From: CBDCNH01 sp965219015 | GTDB lineage: Bacteria > Pseudomonadota > Alphaproteobacteria > Rhodobacterales > Rhodobacteraceae | Assembly (NCBI GenBank): GCA_965219015.1 | Contig: CBDCNH010000005.1 | Location: 558,001 to 622,000 of the forward strand | Direction of reading: 5' to 3' | DNA: 64,000 nucleotides | Shown: piece by piece, positions 8,247 through 18,434 of the stretch | Position numbering within the stretch: the stretch's first letter is position 1 | Layout: the number at the start of each line of letters is the position of its first letter | The notes under the pieces: model-generated | Databases searched by the model: none | Seen by the model: the letters and a program-made list of their open reading frames with translations, nothing else | Told to the model about the DNA's origin: nothing | Program-made: the position numbers and the translations under genes

Positions 8247-9926
8247 ATGTCCGATCTCTTCGAGGATCCCGCGCCGGGCCCGGCGACGAATGCGCCCGAG
8301 CTCACGGTGTCGGAGGTGTCGGGCATGGTCCGGCGCGTCGTCGAGGGCGAGTTCGGCCATGTGCGGGTGCGCGGCGAGATCGGCCGGGTGGCGCGGCCGC
8401 GGACGGGGCACGTCTACTTCGACCTCAAGGACGACCGTTCGGTACTTGCGGCGATCGCCTGGAAGGGCCAGGCCGCACGGCTCGGCGTCGAGCCCGAGGA
8501 GGGGCTCGAGGTGATCGCGACGGGGCGGCTCACGACCTTCGCGGGGCAGTCGAAGTACCAGATGATCGTCGAGGCGCTCGTGGTCGCGGGGGCGGGCGCG
8601 CTGATGGCGATGCTCGACCGGCGGCGGCGGGCGCTCGCGGCGGAGGGGCTCTTCGACGAGGCGAGAAAGCGTGCGCTGCCGTTCCTGCCCGAGGTGATCG
8701 GCGTCGTGACCTCGCCCTCGGGCGCGGTGATCCGCGACATCCTGCACCGTCTGCGCGACCGCTTCCCGCGGCAGGTGGTGATCTGGCCGGTGGCGGTGCA
8801 GGGCGAGCGCTGCGCCGGCGAGGTCGCCGCCGCCATCGCGGGGTTCAACGCGCTCGGGCCGGGCGGGCCGGTGCCGCGGCCCGACCTCATCATCGTGGCG
8901 CGCGGCGGCGGGTCGATCGAGGATCTGTGGGGGTTCAACGAGGAGATCGTGGTACGCGCCGCGGCGGCGAGCGCGATCCCGCTCATCAGCGCGGTGGGGC
9001 ACGAGACCGACACGACGCTCCTCGACCTCGTGGCCGACCGCCGCGCGCCGACGCCGACGGCCGCGGCCGAGATGGCGGTGCCGGTGCGGCTCGACCTCAT
9101 GTCGCACCTTGCGACGCAGGAGGGCCGGCTTGCGCGCGGGGCGTCGAAAGGCGCGGCGCAGCGCCGGCAGCGGCTGCGCGACGTGGCCCGAGGGCTGCCG
9201 CGCCCCGAGGCGCTGCTGGCGCCGCTCCGGCAGCGGCTCGACCTCGCGGGCGAACGGCTGCCGCGGGCGCTGGCGCAGGACACCGCGGCGCGGCGCGCGC
9301 GCTTCGGCGAAGTGGCGACGCGGGCGCGGCCGGAGCTGCTTGCGCGTGGCATACTAGCATATCAGACGCGGCTGGCGGATTGGGGTGGGCGGCTTCAGCC
9401 GGCGCTGGCCCGGCGCGTGGCACGGGCGCGGCAGGGCCTGCTGGGACCGTCGGCGCGGCTGCGGCCGGAGGCGCTCGGGCGCGAGGCGGCGCGACGGCGG
9501 CTGGCGGATTGGGGCGGACGGCTCCAGCCGGCGCTGGCGCGGCGGGTGGCACGGGCGCGGCAGGCGGTGGCGCCCGCTGCGGGGCGGCTCCGACCCGAGG
9601 CGCTCGGCCGCGAGGCGGTGCGGCGGCGGCTCGCGCTCGACGTGGCGGTGCGGCGGCTCGGCGCTCGGGCGGGGGCGCAGGTGGCGGCGTGGCAGGGGCG
9701 GCTCGCGGCGGCGGAGCGGCTGCGGCAGTCGCTCGGCTACGAGGAGACGCTGCGGCGCGGCTATGCGGTGGTGCGCGGCGACGGGGCGGTGGTGACGGGG
9801 GTGGCGGCGGCGGAGGCGGCGCGGGCGCTCGAGGTGCAGTTCGCCGACGGGCGGCTGGCGCTGCCGACGCGCAGCGGGCGGCGCCGGGACGCCGCCGCGC
9901 CCGAGAGCCAGGGCAGCCTCTTCTGA
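8247..9926 (+). CDS. xseA: Exodeoxyribonuclease VII large subunit with internal duplication
   Basis: Large subunit (559 residues) of the single-strand-specific nuclease ExoVII. The start at 8247 follows AGGGGGAA and gives MSDLFEDPAPG; an upstream in-frame ATG lacks this site. Residues 18-110 are the N-terminal OB-fold (LTVSEVSGMVRRVVEGEFG, RVRGEIGR), then the nuclease core (VVTSPSGAVIRDILHRL, RGGGSIEDLWGFNEE, SAVGHETDTTL). The long coiled-coil region near the C-terminus carries a 43-residue tandem duplication, which explains a length about 100 residues above the usual. The terminal YEETLRRGYAVV domain is intact, so the protein is probably functional. Confidence 0.93.
   Translation: MSDLFEDPAPGPATNAPELTVSEVSGMVRRVVEGEFGHVRVRGEIGRVARPRTGHVYFDLKDDRSVLAAIAWKGQAARLGVEPEEGLEVIATGRLTTFAGQSKYQMIVEALVVAGAGALMAMLDRRRRALAAEGLFDEARKRALPFLPEVIGVVTSPSGAVIRDILHRLRDRFPRQVVIWPVAVQGERCAGEVAAAIAGFNALGPGGPVPRPDLIIVARGGGSIEDLWGFNEEIVVRAAAASAIPLISAVGHETDTTLLDLVADRRAPTPTAAAEMAVPVRLDLMSHLATQEGRLARGASKGAAQRRQRLRDVARGLPRPEALLAPLRQRLDLAGERLPRALAQDTAARRARFGEVATRARPELLARGILAYQTRLADWGGRLQPALARRVARARQGLLGPSARLRPEALGREAARRRLADWGGRLQPALARRVARARQAVAPAAGRLRPEALGREAVRRRLALDVAVRRLGARAGAQVAAWQGRLAAAERLRQSLGYEETLRRGYAVVRGDGAVVTGVAAAEAARALEVQFADGRLALPTRSGRRRDAAAPESQGSLF
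9370..9627 (+). repeat. Two tandem 129-bp repeats inside xseA
   Basis: Two adjacent copies (9370-9498 and 9499-9627) each encode 43 residues beginning RLADWGGRLQPALARRVARA and ending LRPEALGREA plus three residues. The first half is identical at protein level, while the middle linker differs (GLLGPSA against AVAPAAG). Because the unit is a multiple of three, the reading frame is kept. It lies in the extended helical arm of XseA. Confidence 0.9.
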
Positions 9927-9930
9927 GGCG

Positions 9931-10326
9931 TCAGACGCCGACCTGCGGTCCGGGGCAGACCAGCGGCTCGGGGCTCTGGTTGACCTCGACGAGCTCGCTG
10001 CCGGGCGCGTCGCCCTGGAACCGCGCCGAGAGTCCGCCGGCGCCCTGGTAGAACGTCCAGCACTGCGGGGCGTCGGGCGTGTCGTCGTAGACGAAGCAGA
10101 TGTTCTCGCCGGTCTCATACCAGGTGCCGCGGCGGCACTCGTCGCCGAGGAAGGCCCAGACGACGCGGTGGTCGGGCAGGTACTGCTCGGCGCCGTAGGA
10201 CTGGCCGCCGGTGGCATAGAACAGCGTCTTGCCCTGCGAGTAGGCGTCGAACTCGGCGCCGGTCATGGCCTGCTCGGCGAGCGCGGGCAGTGGCAGAAGC
10301 GCGAGGATCAGGGCAGTGGCGCGCAT
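9931..10326 (-). CDS. Small secreted protein of unknown function
   Basis: Protein of 131 residues with a clear Sec signal peptide (MRATALILALLPLPALA) and a mature domain beginning EQAMTGAEFDAYSQGKTLFY. The mature part has four cysteines (ECRRGTWYETGENICFVY, PQCWTFYQG, PLVCPGPQVGV), which could form two disulfides in the periplasm. The pattern of a GTWYE strand followed by ICFVYD resembles a conserved small periplasmic family I recall from Rhodobacteraceae, but I cannot name a function. The stop is 4 bases from the xseA stop and the genes are convergent. Confidence 0.7.
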   Translation of the reverse strand: MRATALILALLPLPALAEQAMTGAEFDAYSQGKTLFYATGGQSYGAEQYLPDHRVVWAFLGDECRRGTWYETGENICFVYDDTPDAPQCWTFYQGAGGLSARFQGDAPGSELVEVNQSPEPLVCPGPQVGV

Positions 10327-10564
10327 GGCGTCGTCCTTGTTGGCATGTCGCGACGAGCCTCGCAGAAAGTCGTTCGCGTCGCCAGTGGGGCCACCGTGCG
10401 GCGGGCGGTCACGCTTCGGTGTTGCGCGGAGCGTGCGCTGCTGTGAACGCGCCTTAACCCCGCCGCCTTAGCCATCCCGCCGCCGGGGCAGCACCCCCGC
10501 TGCCATCTCGGACGGGTGCGCGCGCGCCCTCCCGGACGCTCAACCCGAGGCGAGGACCGATCTG

Positions 10565-12856
10565 ATGAACAAGGCGATTACCGACGGGCTGGTGTTCATG
10601 CCGACCCCCTTCAAGACCGGCCTCGACCGCTGGTCGAGCGGCGACGGCCTGCCGGGATCGGCCAGCTACGCGAATGTCTCGAACGCGGCCTTCGTGCCGG
10701 CGGATGCGGACTTCGGCGGCTGCATGGAGATGCTGAAGACGCAAGCCACGCAGAAGCTGCGCTACTTCGGCGAGACGGTGGTGCTGCCGGGCTGCTACCT
10801 GCGCGTGACGGCACGGGTGAAGGCGGTGTCGGGCAACCTGCCGTCGGTGCGGATCGCGGCTTGGGCGGGGGGCGCGGGCGGCGGCAACGTCGCGAGCGTG
10901 CCGCAGACGGGCCCGAGCACCGCGCTCACGGCCTACGGCGAGGTCGTCACGGTGAGCGCCATCGTCGGCAGCGGCGCGCGCACGGGGGTGGACCTCGTCT
11001 GGGGCACGGTGCCGACCTTCGGGCATTTCGGGCTCGACCTCACGGGGGCCAACGGCGGCGTGGTCCGCATCGACGACATCGAGATCGAGGACATCACGCA
11101 GGCGTTCTACCGCACCCTTCTCGACGTGGTGGACGTGCGCGACTACGGGGCCATCGGCAACGGCGCGGCCGACGACCGGGCGGCCTTCCAGGCCGCCGAC
11201 GACGCAGCGGCGGGGCGCACCGTGCTCGTGTCGAAGGGCACCTACCGGCTCGGCGACAACGTGACCTTCGCCTCGCCGGTGCGCTTCGAGGGCACGGTGA
11301 CGATGCCTGCCGACAAGCGGCTGGCGCTCACGCGCAACTTCGACCTCGCGAGCTACACCTTCGCGTTCGGCGACGAGCAGCTCGGCTTCCGCAAGGCGCT
11401 GCAGGCGCTCTTCGCGTTCACCGACCACGTGACGCTCGACCTCAACGGGCGGCGGCTCGAGATCGACGCGCCCATCGACGTGCGCGCGGTGGCGGGCGAC
11501 CTCGACACATTCTCGCAGCGCCGCGGCCTCCGCAACGGGCAGCTCAACGTGCAGCCGAGCACCGCCTGGAACACCGAGACCGTGACCTCGCAGGCGACCT
11601 ACGCGATCGCCACGCCGACGACGCTGAAGGGCGTGACCAACGTCGCCAACGTCAAGGTGGGCTCGCTCGTCACCGGCGTGGGCGTAGGCCGCGAGGTCTA
11701 CGTGCGCGCGAGAAACGTGGGCGCGGGCACGCTGACGCTGAGCCAGCCGCTCGTCGGCGCGGTCGGCACGCAGGTCTATACGTTCCGGCGCTTCAAGTAC
11801 GTGCTCGACTTCTCGGGCATGAGCTCGCTCGACAAGTTCGAGATGGCCGACATCGACTTTCAGCTCGCGGGCGAGTGCTCGGGCATCCTGCTGCCGCCGT
11901 CGGGGCAGGCGTTCGTGCTACGCGACTGCGTGGTGAACCGCCCGAAGGACCGCGCGATCTCGTCGCCGGGGACGGGCTGCCAGGGGATGCAGATCGACGG
12001 CTGCCAGTTCCTGTCGAACGAGCAGTCGGTGCGGACGCAGGACCGCACGACGATCGTGCTCAACGTGAACGGCAACGACACCAAGCTCCGGACCAACCGC
12101 GTCGTGCGGTTCGCGCATTTCGCGGTGATGGCGGGGAGCGGGCACATCATCCTCGGCAACCACCTCTTTCACGGCGACGACGAGACGGCGGGCATCCGGC
12201 GGGCGGGGATCGTGCTCACGGACACCAGCCTGCACACGACGGTGACGGCGAACTACATCGACAACGCCTTTCTCGAATGGACCAACGAGCACGACGCGCG
12301 GCCGGAGTTCTCGTCGGAGTTCTCGTTCGGCGGGCTGACGATCACGGGCAACATCTTCCTCGCCTCGAACGTGGCGCCCTGGTTCAAGTGGATCGTCATC
12401 ACGCCGCGGGGGCCGGGGCACTACCTGCAGGGCTTCAACATGACGGGCAACGTGTTCAAGTCGTCGTCGGGCACGGTGGACCGGCCCGACACCATCGACA
12501 CGACCTACGCGTCGCTCGACGCGGGCCGGACGCGCAACGTGATCGTCGGCGGCAACAGCTTCAACGGCGTGACGCAGCCGATCGCGAGCCCGGTGCTGAT
12601 CGAGCACAACCAGGGGACGGCCGCGGTGACCTGGACGGTCGATCCGGCGGGCTACCTGCCGTTCGGCTTCTGGGCCCGCAACGTGGCGGGCGTGGTGCCG
12701 GAGGGGCCGATCACCGGGCCGGGCGGCGAGGCGCGGACGGACCTGCCCTACGTCACGGTCGAGCAGGGGCCGGCGAAGGGCTTCGTGCGGCTCAACTGGG
12801 CGGCCGCGGCGAAGGGCCGGGCGCATGTGACGGTCCGCTGCGACAACCCGGTGTGA
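10565..12856 (+). CDS. Right-handed beta-helix (pectate-lyase-like) protein, no signal peptide
   Basis: Large protein of 763 residues. Residues about 1-175 form an unrecognised N-terminal domain (MNKAITDGLVFMPTPF, CMEMLKTQATQKLRYFGET, then a beta-sandwich-like stretch). From about residue 190 the sequence enters a Pectate_lyase_3/GH28-like beta-helix, marked by VVDVRDYGAIGNGAADDRAA and then many short rungs of the NVNGNDTK, GHIILGNHLFHGD, TANYIDN, ITGNIFL, NMTGNVF, GGNSFNG type. There is no Sec signal or lipobox. Such folds occur in polysaccharide-degrading enzymes and in phage or gene-transfer-agent spikes. The gene stands alone, so neither role is proven. Confidence 0.75.
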   Translation: MNKAITDGLVFMPTPFKTGLDRWSSGDGLPGSASYANVSNAAFVPADADFGGCMEMLKTQATQKLRYFGETVVLPGCYLRVTARVKAVSGNLPSVRIAAWAGGAGGGNVASVPQTGPSTALTAYGEVVTVSAIVGSGARTGVDLVWGTVPTFGHFGLDLTGANGGVVRIDDIEIEDITQAFYRTLLDVVDVRDYGAIGNGAADDRAAFQAADDAAAGRTVLVSKGTYRLGDNVTFASPVRFEGTVTMPADKRLALTRNFDLASYTFAFGDEQLGFRKALQALFAFTDHVTLDLNGRRLEIDAPIDVRAVAGDLDTFSQRRGLRNGQLNVQPSTAWNTETVTSQATYAIATPTTLKGVTNVANVKVGSLVTGVGVGREVYVRARNVGAGTLTLSQPLVGAVGTQVYTFRRFKYVLDFSGMSSLDKFEMADIDFQLAGECSGILLPPSGQAFVLRDCVVNRPKDRAISSPGTGCQGMQIDGCQFLSNEQSVRTQDRTTIVLNVNGNDTKLRTNRVVRFAHFAVMAGSGHIILGNHLFHGDDETAGIRRAGIVLTDTSLHTTVTANYIDNAFLEWTNEHDARPEFSSEFSFGGLTITGNIFLASNVAPWFKWIVITPRGPGHYLQGFNMTGNVFKSSSGTVDRPDTIDTTYASLDAGRTRNVIVGGNSFNGVTQPIASPVLIEHNQGTAAVTWTVDPAGYLPFGFWARNVAGVVPEGPITGPGGEARTDLPYVTVEQGPAKGFVRLNWAAAAKGRAHVTVRCDNPV

Positions 12857-12947
12857 GGCTGGCGCCGCGGGGGCCCGCGCCGACGCGCCATTGACGATTG
12901 CGCCTGCCTGCGGTGCTATCCCCGGAAAAGGACCGGGGAGGCGTGCG

Positions 12948-14909
<1,962 letters not shown>

Positions 14910-14987
14910 GGGGCGGGGCGCAGGACGTGGCGCTCGCCGCGCCGCTGCAAACTTCGTCCACAGATGCGCTTGTTTCGAATGTTTCGG

Positions 14988-15020
14988 TTGCGAAGCTTTG
15001 AAAAATGACAATATGTCATT
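14988..15020 (+). promoter_or_regulatory. Candidate promoter and operator of the toxin-antitoxin pair
   Basis: A perfect palindrome, AATGACA-ATA-TGTCATT (15004-15020), lies 42 bases before the antitoxin start. A weak promoter can be drawn with TTGCGA (14988-14993) as -35 and ATATGT (15011-15016) as -10 at 17-base spacing, so the palindrome would cover the -10. This fits autorepression by the HTH antitoxin, a general feature of such modules. The promoter assignment is inference; the palindrome is directly visible. Confidence 0.5.
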
Positions 15021-15062
15021 CATGACCGCTTTCCTCAACACCGCGGCAACCGGAGGCACCCC

Positions 15063-15500
15063 GTGAACGCATTGCATCAGGCCGCGTTCGGCGACCGTTT
15101 GCCTACGCCCGACGAAGTGAGCAGCGCCGCGGATGCGATGACTGCCGTAGAGAACGCACGGGCGCAGGATCGCACGTTGAAGATTGGGGACGTCAAGGTT
15201 TCGGCTCACCTGGTCGACCTGATCTCCGACCTGTTCAGCATCGTCGCCCGCGGCGAGACGGCGACGCTGGTTCCGCTGTCTCGGAAGCTGACGACGCAGG
15301 AGGCAGCGAACCTCTTGAACGTATCGAGACCTTACTTGATCAAGCTGATCGAACAGCGAGTGCTGGGCCACGAGATGGTCGGCACGCACCGGCGGCTCGC
15401 GCTTGCAGATGTGCTTGCCTACAAGTCCGCGCGGTCCGAACGCCGGCATGCGGCCCTCAAGGAGATGCAGGACATCGCGGAAGACCTTGACGCTTCGTGA
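15063..15500 (+). CDS. Antitoxin with excisionase-type helix-turn-helix
   Basis: Protein of 145 residues with GTG start preceded by CCGGAGG. The central part, LTTQEAANLLNVSRPYLIKL followed by VGTHRRLALADVLAYK, is a typical excisionase/MerR-like DNA-binding helix-turn-helix with wing. The acidic C-terminus (KEMQDIAEDLDAS) could contact and neutralise the toxin. The stop overlaps the toxin's GTG start by four bases, the usual antitoxin-first coupling. Codon use and base composition are visibly less GC-rich than in the flanking acs and truA genes, suggesting acquisition. The pairing with a PIN protein is the main support for the antitoxin role. Confidence 0.75.
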   Translation: MNALHQAAFGDRLPTPDEVSSAADAMTAVENARAQDRTLKIGDVKVSAHLVDLISDLFSIVARGETATLVPLSRKLTTQEAANLLNVSRPYLIKLIEQRVLGHEMVGTHRRLALADVLAYKSARSERRHAALKEMQDIAEDLDAS

Positions 15501-16072
15501 TTCCTCTCGCCAACCGCTACACCGTCGTCCTCGACGCCAACGTCCTGTTTCCGCAACTCAAGCGTGACCTGCTGCTACGCTTCCACGAGGCAGACCTGTA
15601 TCGAGCGAGATGGACCGAAGCGATTCAACAGGAGTGGCTCCGCGCTGCCACCAAGAGCTATCCGGCAGGACGGGAGCGGCTCGCGAGGACTGACCGGCTG
15701 ATGCGCGAAAACTTCGGCGACGCATGGGTAGAGGGGTACGAGCGCCTGATCGAAGCCGTCGACCTGCCCGACCCCGATGACCGGCACGTCGTTGCGGCCG
15801 CGATCAAGTGTGGCGCGCAGTATATCGTCACGGACAACATCCGGGACTTTCCCGAGGAGGCGCTGGGCAGACTGGACCTTGAACGCGGCACTGCAGACAC
15901 GTTCCTGGCCGGCACGTTCGAGCACTATGAGGCTCAGGCTCTCGGCGTCATGCGAGAGCACAGGGCGAATTCGAGATCGAAGCCGGACGTGCCTTCGTAC
16001 CTCTCTCATCTGATCTCGAAACGTCTGCCCCTGCTCGCCGCGCGTCTGAAGCCGTATCGGGATGCCATCTAG
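15497..16072 (+). CDS. PIN-domain toxin (putative ribonuclease)
   Basis: PIN-fold protein of 191 residues, expected to cleave RNA with metal ions and to be held inactive by the upstream protein. Acidic positions characteristic of the fold are visible: D13 in VVLDANVLFP, E46 in EAIQQEWLR, D92/D94/D95 in LPDPDDRHV and D113 in YIVTDNIRDFP. The GTG start at 15497 overlaps the antitoxin stop. The protein is longer than VapC (about 130 residues) and has a C-terminal helical extension ending LPLLAARLKPYRDAI. It belongs to the excisionase-HTH/PIN type of module, not classic VapBC. Target RNA is unknown. Confidence 0.78.
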   Translation: MIPLANRYTVVLDANVLFPQLKRDLLLRFHEADLYRARWTEAIQQEWLRAATKSYPAGRERLARTDRLMRENFGDAWVEGYERLIEAVDLPDPDDRHVVAAAIKCGAQYIVTDNIRDFPEEALGRLDLERGTADTFLAGTFEHYEAQALGVMREHRANSRSKPDVPSYLSHLISKRLPLLAARLKPYRDAI

Positions 16073-16093
16073 GGCCTTACGCCGGTCTCCCCT

Positions 16094-16861
16094 TTACCCG
16101 AACACCCCCGCCCCGTACCCTACCCCCTCCAGCACCAGGCCGTCCGGGGGGGCGACGGGGCCGCAGGCGGAACGGTCGCGGGCGGACAGGGCGGCCGCGA
16201 CGGCGTCGGGGGGTGAGGCGCCCGCGCCGACGCGCTCGAGTGTGCCGACGATGCTGCGGACCTGGTGGTGCAGGAAGCTCCGTGCCCGAAGGCGGAAGCG
16301 GACCTCGGTGCCGCCGGGCATCGGGTCGGCGTCGATGGCGATGGCGTCGAGCGTGCGGACGGGCGAGCGCGCCTGGCAGGCCGCGGCGCGGAACGTGGTG
16401 AAGTCGTGCCGGCCGAGGAGCGCCGCCGCGGCCGCGCGCATCGGCTCGAGCGCCAGCGGCCCCGGCACGCGCCAGAGCCGTCCCGCGTCGAGCGCGAGCG
16501 GCGCGCGGCGCACCGCGACGCGGTAGAGATAGCGCCGCTCCACCGCGTCGAAGCGCGCGTGAAAGCCGTCCGCGACGCGCGCCGCGGCGAGCACGGCGAC
16601 CGGCGCGGGGCGGAGATGCGCGTTGAGCGCGGCGACGAGGCGGAACGGCTCCCAGCCGCGCGCGAGGTCGACATGCGCGACCTGGCCCGCCGCATGGACG
16701 CCCGCATCGGTGCGGCCCGCGCCGGTGACGGACGGCGCGCCGGGGTCGAACGCCGCCAGCGCCGTCTCGAGTGCTGCCTGCACCGAGGGCGCGTTCGCCT
16801 GCCGCTGCCAGCCCGCGAAGGGCGCGCCGTCGTATTCGATGAGGAGCGCGTAGCGGGGCAC
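16094..16861 (-). CDS. truA: tRNA pseudouridine(38-40) synthase
   Basis: Enzyme of 255 residues that isomerises uridines 38-40 in the anticodon arm of tRNAs. The N-terminus MPRYALLIEYDGAPFAGWQRQ and the active-site segment GAGRTDAGVHAAGQ, with catalytic D52, are diagnostic. Other family segments are RYLYRVAVRR, GRHDFTTFRA and FLHHQVRSIVGTLERVG. Length and order of motifs match the family. It is convergent with the toxin gene (21-base gap) and stands alone on its strand. Confidence 0.95.
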   Translation of the reverse strand: MPRYALLIEYDGAPFAGWQRQANAPSVQAALETALAAFDPGAPSVTGAGRTDAGVHAAGQVAHVDLARGWEPFRLVAALNAHLRPAPVAVLAAARVADGFHARFDAVERRYLYRVAVRRAPLALDAGRLWRVPGPLALEPMRAAAAALLGRHDFTTFRAAACQARSPVRTLDAIAIDADPMPGGTEVRFRLRARSFLHHQVRSIVGTLERVGAGASPPDAVAAALSARDRSACGPVAPPDGLVLEGVGYGAGVFG

Positions 16862-16966
16862 GGGCCGGCCCTAGCCCGCGCCGCGCCGCAAGGCAACGCC
16901 GGCCGCTTTTCCGCTGGCACCCCTGCCGTCCGTCCCTATCCTGCGCGGACCTGGAGGAGCGCGCGT

Positions 16967-18385
16967 TTGCGGATCGGCGGTTTGGCGGACGGGCTGGCGG
17001 CAGGCCTCGAGGCGGGGTTCGGCGCGGTGTCGGAGGCGCTCTTCGAGCCGGTGGTGCGGCTCGGCGTGACCGGTCTCTCGCGTGCGGGGAAGACGGTGTT
17101 CATCACCTCGGTCGTCGCGAACCTCCTCGACCGGGAGCGGATGCCGCAGCTTCAGGGCGTCGCCAAGGATGCCATCCGCAGCGTCTGGCTGCAGCCGCAG
17201 CCCGACATGACCGTGCCGCGCTTCGACTACGAGGCGCATCTCGCGGCGATGACCGGCGCCGCGCCGCACTGGCCGGAGTCGACGCGCGCGGTGTCGGAGC
17301 TGCGCCTGTCGTTCCGCGTGCAGCGGCAGGGGCTGCGCGGCGTGCTGCCGGGGCTCGCGACGCTGCATCTCGACATCGTGGACTACCCCGGCGAGTGGCT
17401 CCTCGACCTCAGCCTGATGCAGAAGCCCTATGCCGACTGGGCGGACGACGTGCTCGCCCGGCTCCGGCTGCGCCCCGCGACGGCGGCCTACCTCGCCGAG
17501 GTCGCGGCGACCGACGCCGCGCGGCCGCTCGACGAGGCCGTGGCGCGGGGGCTCGCGGAGCGCTTCACCGCGACGCTCCATGCCGCCCGCGCGGCGGGGT
17601 TCTCGGACTGCACGCCGGGGCGGTTCCTGCTGCCGGGCGAGCTCGCGGGCTCCCCCGCGCTGACCTTCGCGCCGCTGCCGCGCCCGGACAGCACTCCCCG
17701 CGCGAGCCTCTGGCGCGAGATGGAGCGGCGCTACGAGGCCTACAAGCGCGAGGTCGCGGGGCCGTTCTTCCGCGACCACTTCGCGCGCATCGACCGGCAG
17801 GTGGTGCTGGTGGACGCGCTGGGCGCGATCCATGCGGGGCCGCGTGCGGTCGAGGATCTGCGCCGCGCGTTGGCGGACATCCTCGGCGCGTTCCGCCCCG
17901 GGCCGAACGCCTGGCTCGCGCCGTTCCTCTTCGGGCGACGGGTGGAGCGCATCCTCTTCGCGGCGACGAAGGCGGACCACCTCCACCACACGCAGCACGC
18001 GCGGCTCACCGCCATCGTCGAGGCGCTGCTGCGCGACGCGCGGGCGCGGGCGGACTTCGCGGGGGCCACGACGGCGGCGATGTCGATCGCGTCGCTCCGG
18101 GCGACGGTGGAGGAGACGCGGACCGTCGAGGGCGAGACGGTGGACTGCGTGAGGGGCACGCTCCTCGGCTCGGGGCGGCCCGCGGCGCTCTATCCGGGCG
18201 AGCTCCCCGACGATCCCGGGCGCCTCCTCGCGCCGGCGCGGGAGGGCCAGGAGCGCTGGCTCGACGCGGACTACCGGGTGATGGACTTCGCGCCCGCGGT
18301 GATCGCGCTGAAGGCCGGCGAGGGGCCGCCGCACATCCGGCTCGACCGGGCGGCGGAGTTCCTCTTCGGCGACCGGCTGGTCTGA
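16967..18385 (+). CDS. ycjX: YcjX-family P-loop NTPase
   Basis: Protein of 472 residues of the YcjX/DUF463 family, a GTPase-like P-loop protein linked in enterobacteria to the phage-shock region. I chose the TTG at 16967, which has GGAGGAG seven bases upstream; the next good start would cut into the fold. Walker A is GVTGLSRAGKTVF around residues 33-45. HLDIVDYPGEWLLDL contains the DxPGEW Walker-B-like motif, and ILFAATKADHLHHTQHARL carries the TKAD base-recognition motif. It is followed by ycjF and the cNMP/oxidoreductase gene in a probable operon. Cellular role remains poorly defined in all species. Confidence 0.88.
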   Translation: MRIGGLADGLAAGLEAGFGAVSEALFEPVVRLGVTGLSRAGKTVFITSVVANLLDRERMPQLQGVAKDAIRSVWLQPQPDMTVPRFDYEAHLAAMTGAAPHWPESTRAVSELRLSFRVQRQGLRGVLPGLATLHLDIVDYPGEWLLDLSLMQKPYADWADDVLARLRLRPATAAYLAEVAATDAARPLDEAVARGLAERFTATLHAARAAGFSDCTPGRFLLPGELAGSPALTFAPLPRPDSTPRASLWREMERRYEAYKREVAGPFFRDHFARIDRQVVLVDALGAIHAGPRAVEDLRRALADILGAFRPGPNAWLAPFLFGRRVERILFAATKADHLHHTQHARLTAIVEALLRDARARADFAGATTAAMSIASLRATVEETRTVEGETVDCVRGTLLGSGRPAALYPGELPDDPGRLLAPAREGQERWLDADYRVMDFAPAVIALKAGEGPPHIRLDRAAEFLFGDRLV

Positions 18386-18434
18386 GCTTGCCGGGCGCGG
18401 CATGACGCCCCATCTGCGACGCGAAAGGATGCCG

